A stretch of DNA of 18,609 bases from the NCBI GenBank assembly GCA_016719855.1, contig JADJYH010000076.1, positions 1-18,609 on the forward strand, given 5' to 3'. The notes under the pieces were generated by a model. The model was not told where the DNA came from and made no database searches. It worked only from the letters and a program-made list of their open reading frames with translations. Shown one piece after another: positions 8,565 to 16,900 of this stretch (positions within the stretch are counted from its first letter, which is position 1; each line of letters begins with the position of its first letter). The translations under genes and the position numbers were made by a program. This DNA comes from Saprospiraceae bacterium. GTDB taxonomy: Bacteria > Bacteroidota > Bacteroidia > Chitinophagales > Saprospiraceae.

Positions 8565-9133
8565 TTATTTTTTCTCCTTCACAAATTGCGTCATGCCCGC
8601 ATGCACCAGCATCTCCCGAAGCCGCTGCCGAGCGAAAGACAGGTGCCATTTCGAAGTGCCGTCGCTGATGCCGAGCAGCTCGCCGATTTCGAGGTGGCCG
8701 TAGCCGTCAATGGCGAACAGGTTGAACACCTTCTGGCTCATGGGCGGCAGCGAGCGAATCATCGCCTCAATTGCCCGGCCTCAAACTGTAGGTCGGCGGT
8801 GTTGAAATCCACCAATCCGTCGTGGTTGTTGGTGTCCGTAAAGTCTTGGTTTTCAATGAGTTCGTGAACTTTTCGGTTTTTTCGGAAGTCGTCAATCAGC
8901 GTGTTTATCATGATTCGCCGAATCCAAGCCTCAAACGGCGTGTCGGCATTGTACCGGGGCAAGTTGTTGACGATTTTCAGGTAGCCCTCATTCACCATCG
9001 CCACCGCATCCTCCTCCGAGCGTCGGTACCGCACGCACACACCCATCAAAACGCTGAAACAGCGCTTGTAGAGCTGGAACTGTGCCCGGCGGTCGCCGTT
9101 GGCGGCGTCGTGAAGGAGTGGTTGGGTTACCAT
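8565..9133 (-). CDS. ECF-type RNA polymerase sigma factor
   Basis: About 190 residues from ATG 9133-9131 (MVTQPLLHDAANGDRR) to TAA 8567-8565. Region 2 is clear: QLYKRCFSVLMGVCVRYRRS, then DAVAMVNEGYLKIVNNLPRY and FEAWIRRIMINTLIDDFRK, which bind core polymerase and the -10 element. Region 4 is LPPMSQKVFNLFAIDGYGH followed by IGELLGISDGTSKWHLSFAR, the -35 helix-turn-helix. One base shift near 8765 separates the two. An upstream start in the same frame at 9190 would translate the repeat hairpin and is not chosen. The downstream neighbour is a membrane-anchored protein of the sort that often controls such a sigma factor. Length and order of regions are normal for the family. Confidence 0.92.
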
Positions 9134-9136
9134 TTT

Positions 9137-9205
9137 AAGAATTGAAAATTGAGAATGGAGAATTGAGAATGCCTGCCAGCCCATTCTCAATTCTCAATTC
9201 TCAAT
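9137..9205. repeat. ATTCTCA heptamer repeats forming a hairpin
   Basis: Three ATTCTCA units at 9183-9203 face complementary units at 9148-9171. Bases 9148-9171 pair with 9182-9205 at 23 of 24 positions around a 10-base loop (CCTGCCAGCC). The right arm ends 8 bases from the stop codon of the T9SS-type gene and the left arm 14 bases from the sigma start, so the hairpin fills this spacer. It could end or dampen read-through into the sigma gene. Confidence 0.8.
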
Positions 9206-9213
9206 TCTCCATT

Positions 9214-11103
9214 TTATTGCTTCACAACTTTCGCAGCTCCCACTCCCTTTCCCGTGGTCACTTGCAGGAGGTAGATGCCGGTCGGGAGGCTTGCCAAGTC
9301 GAGTTTGATAGACTGTCCACCCTTCACAACTTGTTGATTTTCAATGAGAACCGTTGTGCCGTCGAGCCTTGCGATGCTGATTTTTGCCTCAAAGTTGTTG
9401 TTGGCTTCGGAGCCAAATGTTCAGGTCGCCGGGAAGTTGGTTTGGCGATGCTTCGAGGCCGCTGCCAGCGAGCAGTTCATTGATGCCGAGCACGATGCCT
9501 TCTTCCGTCACCTCAAAATCATTGCCACTGGAGGTCGGGTTGTCGGCACTCAGCGTGACCCAACGAACGGCTTGTTCCATGCCCACGATTTCCACTTCCA
9601 GCTTGTAGGTACCAAAGGGCAAGCTGCCGAAACTGTACTGTCCCTGCTCGTCGGTTAGGGTGTGGGTGATGGGCAGTTCGTTGCTGTCGAAGAGGAGTAC
9701 GCTGGTGTTTGGGCGTGGGTCGCCACTGCGGTCGCCTTCTCCATTGGTGGTGAAGCCGTCGCCCTGTGTCACGGTTCCGTTGATGTTACCGGAGCCGCCG
9801 GTGAAGTTGGAGCCGTCGTTCAAAATGAGGTTGAATAAGCCGGAACCTGCTGATGGCAGCGTTATCAAATCGGCTTCATCCCAATGCACGGTGCTGAAAT
9901 GGCAGGTTGGCATGTACCCGCTGGCACCGGGGGAGTTGGGGTCAAGCGTTGCTTTTACGATATAATTGCCGGGCGTTGGTTTGTTGGCCAAAATCATAGT
10001 AGTTCGACCAGCCAGCAGGGTCGCTTTGGATATTGACTGTGCCCATTGGTTCCCAAACATTGTTGTTTGGTGAGTTGAAAAACAATTCGACCATTCCCTG
10101 CATTGGGCCCGGATTATTGAGGAATCAGGAAAATAGAGATAGCCACTGATGTTGAAATTGTTGACCATTTGATAGGTGTAGCAAGCAGTCGCAGTGCAAC
10201 CGCCGCCTTGGATGGTCACGCAGTATGTGCCAACATTATTTGGGAAAATCACCGAGGATGTCTCACCAGTGCTCCAGAGATAGCTGATGACGTTGGAGGG
10301 TGCTGAGGCAATGGCGTAAAGTCCCGTCATGACAATGGTGTCCGATTCGAAAATCCAGACTGAGCAGCCGTTGTTGCTGCCAAAAATACAATCGGTTGAG
10401 ATACAGCCGTTTGCATCGGTGACGGTGACGCAATATTCACCAAAATATGCGGGGTCGAGCGGGATGGACTGCGTGTTTTGGCCCAAGTTCCAAGCGTAGG
10501 TGAACGGGGCGGTGCCGGAGGGATTGGCGGTAAAAAGCCCCCCCCCAGTGTTGGTGCTGTCGAGGGTGATATAAACACTGCACGTGTCGGGGAAGCTACC
10601 GTACCAGTAGCAATCGGAAGTTACACAGCCGTTTGCATCCGTTGTGGTTACGCAATAGGTGCCGGGTGCATTCGGCTGAATAGACTGGGCGTTACTACCA
10701 TTGTTCACAGGTAGCTGAAAGGCGCACTCCCACTGGCAATGGCCGTCAGGCCGCTCGCTGGATTTTCGGAAATGTAAACAGCGCAGTTTTGAGCATTGAA
10801 TAGACAGGCCGATGATTCGCAACCCGTGGCATCGGTGACGGTCACGCAGTAGTTGACACCCCATTGTGTGAGGACGATGGTTGGCGTAGTTTCGCCCGTG
10901 TTCCAGAGGTAGGTGAACGGGGCGGTGCCAGTTGGAGAGGCGATGATGATGATATCGCCCGTGTTGGTGGAATCCCAACTTACGCTGACATCGCAGAGGC
11001 TGTCGAGGCTTGGAAAAGGCGTGTTTGGTAAATGGGATTTGTTGTCTGCCTGGGCACTGAAGGCCAGCAAACAAAGGATTAGCAGGTTTAGAATTTTTTT
11101 CAT
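9214..11103 (-). CDS. secreted repeat protein with T9SS-type C-terminal domain
   Basis: About 630 residues from ATG 11103 to TAA 9216-9214. The start gives a clear signal peptide (MKKILNLLILCLLAFSAQA). Four repeats of about 68 residues follow, each with an APFTYLW-like strand, the motif YCVTVTDANGC and a second Cys about five residues on, as in SprB-like adhesins. Then come a region with WNNxxW-type beta structure, a prealbumin-like domain (TLTDEQGQYSFGSLPFGTY) and a C-terminal sorting-type domain (LPTGIYLLQVTTGKG). Shifts lie near 10705 and 9405. A pair near 10128 and 9990 cancel: between them the correct frame reads MQGMVELFFNSPNNNVW. It would be exported by Sec and attached to the surface by the type IX system. 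It is the first gene of the - strand cluster. Confidence 0.85.
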
Positions 11104-11188
11104 TTTAAGTTGAAAATTTACGTTGAATGATTAATTTTAGAGAAGCGAATTCGTTTCAAACACTATCACGAAGGTAGGGTGGGGAAGG

Positions 11189-11219
11189 TTGGGTTTGGTT
11201 GAAGAAAATACTAATTTTG
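11189..11219 (+). promoter_or_regulatory. candidate promoter of the toxin-antitoxin pair
   Basis: TTG at 11189-11191 and TAATTTTG at 11212-11219 are 20 bases apart and match the Bacteroidota pattern TTG-N(17-23)-TAnnTTTG. Transcription would begin just ahead of ATG 11234. The 130-base gap 11104-11233 separates divergent genes and should also hold the promoter of the - strand surface-protein gene, which I could not place with confidence. Confidence 0.4.
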
Positions 11220-11233
11220 GAAAAATTTGAATC

Positions 11234-11482
11234 ATGGTGATTGAAATTCCTAATGAATTATTAGGCACGCAAGGTAAAAGCGAGGCTGAGGTCAGGCTGG
11301 AACTTGCCATCTTTTTCTACGTCAACTTCAAGGCGTCCAGTGGTCGCTGTGCAAAGTTTGCAGGAATTCCAAGGGTCGTTTTTTTGGATGAACTCGGGAA
11401 GCGGGGTTTCCATGTCAATTATGATGAAGCTGCTGCGCTGAGTTTTGGCGACGATCCCAAATGGGCCTGTGATAGTTGTTAG
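11234..11482 (+). CDS. UPF0175 family antitoxin
   Basis: An intact frame of 82 residues from ATG 11234. The N-terminal MVIEIPNELL and the block EAEVRLELAIFFY are typical of UPF0175. They are followed by the helix-turn-helix-like AKFAGIPRVVFLDELGKRG and the ending FHVNYD. The family is usually the DNA-binding antitoxin partner of a DUF3368 PIN toxin, which is what follows here, overlapping by 14 bases if the toxin begins at GTG 11469. The last dozen residues (after NYDEAA) do not fit the family ending, so a base shift near the 3' end is possible. Such pairs generally repress their own promoter. Confidence 0.82.
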   Translation: MVIEIPNELLGTQGKSEAEVRLELAIFFYVNFKASSGRCAKFAGIPRVVFLDELGKRGFHVNYDEAAALSFGDDPKWACDSC

Positions 11483-11893
11483 CGATACCTCCGTCATAAG
11501 TGCATTGATTCGTATTGACGAGCTTCACTTGTTGGGCCAACTCTTTGGAGAAGTAGCCGTACCTTCTGGAGTTTACCGCCGAACTGAGCTGGCTCCCAAA
11601 GGAAGTTTGATCTTCAAAGCTCTTACGGTTCCTTCCTTGGCTTCAAGTCATCGTTTTGGAAAATGGAAAGCCATGTTGTGAGTGTTAAAACAAACTTTGG
11701 ATGCAGGAGAGGCAAGCGGCATTGTATTCTTTACCGAGCGCAGAAGAAGTTGGAAGCCGACTCTTTAATAATGGATGGAGACAGGAAGTGTATTGCCCCT
11801 AAGTATTATCCTGCCCTCGAATTGTCCATCGCCTTGCGGAGGGGTTATCGTCTGCAAAGACCCAGGGCGTCGTATCAGGGCTGTAGTCGTTGA
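11469..11893 (+). CDS. DUF3368-type PIN-domain toxin, C-terminus apparently lost
   Basis: The start is chosen at GTG 11469 because it gives VIVVSDTSVISAL, the normal beginning of this family (TTG 11445 is an alternative). The acidic residues expected of a PIN ribonuclease are visible: Asp in SDTS, Glu in LDAGEAS (near 11700, in another frame) and Asp in ADSLIMD (near 11765-11780, in a third frame). Shifts are therefore needed near 11680 and 11730. After LIMD the usual last 35-40 residues (RKxRxIA, then a helix) cannot be followed; the frame continues to TGA 11891-11893 without resemblance. Either the gene is truncated or errors are too dense here. It would be an endoribonuclease held by the antitoxin upstream. 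Confidence 0.65.
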
Positions 11894-12037
11894 AATTGTC
11901 GATTCCATTGACTGTCGGACTTCCGGAAGACAAGTTGCTCGGGATGTTAGTATAGGTGTAGAAACATGGACGGGGCTTTGCTGCCGAGAAGCCGTTGAAT
12001 CTCCGCAGAACCAGCTTTTCCGTCAAATCCTGCTAAC

Positions 12038-13300
12038 ATGCCCCACTCGCCGAACGCCTCCGCCCCACTTCCCTGACGACTACGTCGGGCAGGCGCATCT
12101 CGTAGGGCAAGGTGCCATCCTGCGGCAGTCCATCGGAAGGCAGAAAAGTGCCTTCCATGATTCTTTGGGGTACGCCGGGCGTGGGAAAAACGACCTTGGC
12201 CAGCATCATTCCCATCAACTCAAGCGACCGTTCCCACGTTGAGCGCCATTGGTTCTGGGGTGAAGGACGTGCGGAGATGATAGAAAAGGCGCAGGGCAGG
12301 AAATTCTTCAGCGCCGCACAGCCCATTTGTTCATTGATGGGACACACCGCTTCAACAAAGTCACAACAAGACTCGCTACTGGGTGCAGTGGAAAGGGTGT
12401 GGTAACGCTAATCCGGTGCCACCACGGAGGAACCCCAGCTTCGAAGTTATCTCGGCCTTGCTCTCCCGCTGCCAGTCTATGTGCTCAAGCCCCTCGAAAA
12501 GGAGGAACTGGGTACATATAGTTAATGTGGCGCTGCAAAGGACGAGTACCTGCGGGAGAAAGGACATCGAAGTAGCGGAGTGACGCCGCTCATGTTTTCC
12601 CGGGGCGATGCCTGGCGCTGCTCAACGTGCTGGAACTGGTCACAGATTCCGGTTCCCGGAATGACAAGGTTGTAATCACCACGCGCTGGTCGAGAACCAT
12701 CAAACCAACCTCGCCATCTACGACAAGACGGGCGAGATGCACTTTCACGACATTGCCAGCGCCTTCATCAAGTCCATGCGGGGCAGCGACCCCAACACCG
12801 CCGTGTACTGGCTGGCCCGCATGATCAAGGGTGGGGAGATGTCGAGTTCATCGCACGCCGCATGATCATCCTCGCCGCCGAAGACATCGGTCTCGCCAAC
12901 CCAAACGCCCTGCTCATGGCCACCACCTGTTGGGACGCCTGCCGGGCGGTTGGCCTCTGAAAAGCCCGCATCGTCCTCTCACAATGCGTCATATGCCTGG
13001 CCACTTCGCGCAGAGCAACTCGGCCTACATGGCCCATCGGGCGGGCGCAGCGGCTCGTCCGGGAGACGGGGACGCTGTCCCGTGACTCTCCCACATCCAC
13101 AATACGCCCACCAAATTGATGAAGGACTTGAACTACGGCAAGGACTACCGCTATACGCACGATTATGAAAAGAACCTTGCTCCGCAAGAATTCCTACCAG
13201 AAGAAATTAAAAGCAAACCCCTCTACGTGCCGGGAAAGAACGCAAGCGAAACCGCCTGCGGCAATGGCTCAAAGAAGATTGAGGAAAGTACGGTTTCTGA
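12038..13300 (+). CDS. rarA: replication-associated recombination protein A (AAA+ ATPase)
   Basis: About 420 residues, the usual length, from ATG 12038 (corrected: MPPLAERLRP, then DDYVGQAHL) to TGA 13298-13300 (corrected: LKEDWGKYGF). The Walker A motif GTPGVGKTT is at 12169-12195. Walker B and sensor 1 can be followed only by changing frame (FIDGTHRFNK near 12330, NPSFEVISALLSRCQ near 12430). Later parts include VYWLARMIKGG, RRMIILAAEDIGLANP and NTPTKLMKDLNYG, the RarA/MgsA C-terminal tetramerisation region. RarA acts at stalled replication forks with single-strand-binding protein and RecA. At least ten single-base shifts break the gene. Since rarA is a conserved chromosomal gene, its ragged state is a strong sign of sequence error. 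It is a housekeeping landmark outside the island. Confidence 0.92.
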
Positions 13301-13305
13301 AATGA

Positions 13306-13402
13306 GACTTTAGACAGAAGACTTTAGACAATAGACCATAGACGTGATTTCAGCAGTAGCATGGAGATGTCTAACTTCTAAAGTCTAATTGTCTAAAGTC
13401 TT
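13306..13402. repeat. inverted repeat built from GACTTTAGAC-type units
   Basis: AGACTTTAGAC occurs at 13305-13315 and 13319-13329, and bases 13318-13335 are the near-exact complement (one extra base) of 13383-13402. The arms enclose about 47 bases. It begins a few bases after the rarA stop, so it may serve as terminator or 3' stabiliser. Its construction resembles the hairpin at 9137-9205, but with a different unit. Confidence 0.7.
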
Positions 13403-13966
13403 AAAAAATTGGCACAATGATTGTCAAAGCAGTTTGTCCTCCCCACAGATTCCCCTCAATTGAATTTCCCCCTAGTGTTTTCAACAGCTTTTGCAAGCAT
13501 TGATTGCTGCAAAGTAAGAACGTGAACAGCATGCGATGATTACACCCTATCTATCCGCTTTGCATTCCGGGCCAGGTTTCTTTGGTCTTCTTACCTAACG
13601 TTGAAAGGAACTGTTCTCTGAACTTTAGTAGACGGCAACGAAAATATTATCTGGCAATGGCCGGACCGATTTTGGGTCTCACAAACGAATGAACTGGTTT
13701 CGCTCCTTTTTGAATCATTGACGCAAAAAATCTGAAGACCCATGGCGCCTTTAGGCAAGGCACTTTCGCTAAAGATAAATTTTGGGTTTATAGTGTTTTC
13801 GGGCAGCCTTCTCGTCGGTTTTCATGCCGGGACGAAAATCCCCCTTTTCGCTCAAATAGGTTCCTTTTCCCCTTCCTGGTATTACAATTTTCACATTTTA
13901 GTCCACATACAAAATTCATTAAAACTCACTTGAAAATTATGATCTGAGTCCCAACATTTACCCAAG
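13403..13966. other. 564-base spacer with no gene I can support
   Basis: The stretch between the inverted repeat and the large secreted protein shows no frame with family resemblance, no RNA gene and no clear repeat. It is A/T-richer than the flanking genes and should hold the promoter of the large gene. I could not pick a convincing TTG/TAnnTTTG pair. A 63-codon frame at 13742-13933 was considered and rejected. Confidence 0.5.
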
Positions 13967-16900
13967 ATGATACTCCTCGTATCGTTTTGTGTTGGCTTTT
14001 AACTCGGTCTTTGCTCAGCAAGCAATGGAAGTTAAACTTCAACTATATTAGACCCTCTGACAAATGGGGTGTCTATGTAAGGCCCATCGGTGTAACACCT
14101 GGGCTTTAACTTTTTTATTACGGATACCGCACAGGTTACCGTGGTGATGCCCACAGGCTTCGCTTGGACAAGTCTCCAAAGCGACACGGGACTTGGGCAG
14201 CCAACGCTACCGTTGACGGGCCTGCGGAGAACCCAACGAGAAAATACGTTTCGTTCGGCCTTCTAAACGACTTTCCTGTTATTGACTATGTGGCGGGTAC
14301 AGAAACCCTGCTGTTTACGTTCTTGAAGACAGCGTCTGTCCAGATTCAATGTTATATCATTGACAACAACACGGACCCATTCAAAGTCCTACCCAACTCG
14401 CTGAACAGTAACCCTGGCAACGAGTTTTCGGTATTTGACCCAATGGGGAAAGCGTTGTACAAAATGGCTTGGCATTTACTCGCCCTCTGCCTGGGGCTGC
14501 CACGATTGCGACGGTGACGGTATCCTCAATGCATTTGAGGACACAGACGGCGATGGAACTTACGATGGCCTCCCTCTTAAAGACCAGGAACGGAGACGGC
14601 CTTGATGTCGTTGGGGATTTGGATGCTGACGGTTATCTTGACATAAATTTGAAGACGTCAACCACAATGGTGTTCTTGATCCAGGTGAAGACCTTGGTGA
14701 TGATGACCTCGATTCCGGAAGATTTGAATGGTGATGGCAACTGCTCCGGATAGTGACGGAGCTTTGATGTCTTCAATGACCCTAGGGCGACCTTCCTTGA
14801 CATCGTTAATGGGGACATAGACGGCGATGGTTATCTGAGATCCATGTCCTGCGATGCGATCACCCTTTCCACCCTGAGTCCGCAGCCATTGAACTCATTG
14901 GCGGCGCTGACGTCATTGTGACAACGGCCTTCGGCAATACGGCTTGGTTCAAAGGTCATCATCGAAGGTGGCTGTCTCCGTACGTCGTTAACTATACGGA
15001 CGGTACGTCAGACTTCTCGAAGTACTTTACTACAGCGGTGATTCAATTGCCATTTGTGCCTACTGAGTCTGTCACACTCGACCTCATAAGTATTATTGAC
15101 TCCTTCAACTGTTTGCTGGACACGGCGCTGACAGGTGGATTGGTCATAGAGGTACGTGGCCGGAGTGTCGTAACCAACCCGACGATGTGGTTGAGTGCTA
15201 CGGCAACGCGACTTCTCTCTGTATTGAGGCGAAAAGCCTCGGTGACGGCACTGTCTACAATAAATGGCAAGTGAGCACCGACGCAGGTGCCACTTGGGCC
15301 GACATTCAGGATGGCGGTGTTTACGACCATCACCGATTCGCTCTGCCGTCTCTATTACAGATGTAGCAAACAAGCACAACTCCAGTTCCGTTGCAAGAAA
15401 TTCACGGATGTCTGCGACACGGTTTATTCCAGCGCTGCTGCTGCAAGTGGAAGGGCCGATAAACATTTCGACTAACCCATCTGATTTTACCTACTTGCCA
15501 CCGAAACTGCTTCCTTCTCCGGCGCAGCCGTGAACGCTGGCGCAGTGGGCACGATGGTCTAAGGACAGCATTACTCCAGGATGGAGTGACTTGGGTTGAC
15601 CTCGCCAATGGCGCAGGCCCGGTGGTGCTAACTGCGGCACATTCTACGGTTGCCACCCACTTCCGTGAGTCTAGCGAGGAGATCTACCGTTGGCATGGAC
15701 GGTTGGTATTACCAGATGAGGGTTAGCACGGGTGAGTGTTCCCTTTGTTTACACGAACGCTGCAAGGCTAAACGTGGAGGGAAAAATTACGGTAGCTGAT
15801 GACCCAGACAACATCTCCAACTGTGCAGGGAGTGAAGTTTATTTCGTCGCTTGTTACGACGATTCAGGTGACGTATATCCTGCTGACCAAAACCTGACCG
15901 TGACCAACTGCATCTGACAATGGAGCACAGATGGTGGTGGAACTTGGGTTAACCTCGACAACTCAACCGGTGTTTATTTCGGTATTTTCTGGAAGCAGTG
16001 TGGGTGGACTCGGTTGTGACACATTGGCCATCACCAACGTTAGAGGCCTGGAAGGATACCAGTACCGAATCGTTTTTACACCTCACCCTGCCTTATTGCG
16101 GTGCCAGTCAACTCTGCCGCTGGAACACTGACGGTGAGCAGCCCCAACGCTGCCATCTCAAATGTTTTTTAAATGACATCACTGTATATACTGGAAGTGG
16201 TACCACATTTCGGCTGTGACAACAATTGCCGAGAGGTACTTTCGGCTTTGGCTGGCAATACTCGAACTTACCCGATAGCAATTGGTGGCCGACTTGGGAT
16301 ACGATTGACTTCGTGGCGGATGCCGCATTGTTTCTGCACTCTGAGACGGGTTCAGTGGCCTCTGATGCGGATATTGCTCTGTTACCAATGTCTAGCTTGG
16401 TAATGTACGGTCGCCCGCTTCCGGGCAGTGGCCAGTGCCGGTGGACTGTAATGAGGTTTACTCCAACTTCGCTACTTTAAGTGTGAAAGGGCCGCTTTCC
16501 GTACGAACACAGCCAGTTTGCGGTAGCCGGCGATCGAAAATTCAACGATTTTCACTGCCTCATTTGACAACCCTGGTGTTGTGGGGAGCAGTCTGTTTAC
16601 CGTTGGCAGGATTAGTACATCGACGACAAGGTGCCCCCCTACCTTGTTGGTCAACCTTTCAGAACGCTGGAGTTTACAGTAAAAAAGACAACTTTACCAC
16701 ACCAATTAAGTATTTCCAATGTGGCTGGCTTGCACGGCATCTGCTACCGACTCCGCCAAGGACAAGTACTTGTAGCATAACTATCCTGTTACACCAATCA
16801 AGCTTGCCCAAAAGACGGTAGAAAACCCTATCACGGTGACGGCACATCGACCGGATGATACAGTTTGTTCAGGTGATGTGTCTTCGTTCACTTCGACGGC

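Noticed and set aside
10690..11074. The 5' part of a long - strand open frame overlapping the T9SS-type gene
   Set aside because: The frame that starts at 11103 has the signal peptide and the YCVTVTDA repeats here. The longer frame is a His/Arg-rich shadow that becomes coding only after the base shift near 10705.
11799..12026. A 75-codon - strand frame between the PIN toxin and rarA
   Set aside because: The composition is protein-like but it has no start context, no recognisable family, and lies in a region with dense base shifts. Kept only as part of a finding.
13742..13933. A 63-codon frame upstream of the large secreted protein
   Set aside because: Hydrophobic by chance in A/T-rich DNA, no family features, and separated from the next gene by stops in all frames.
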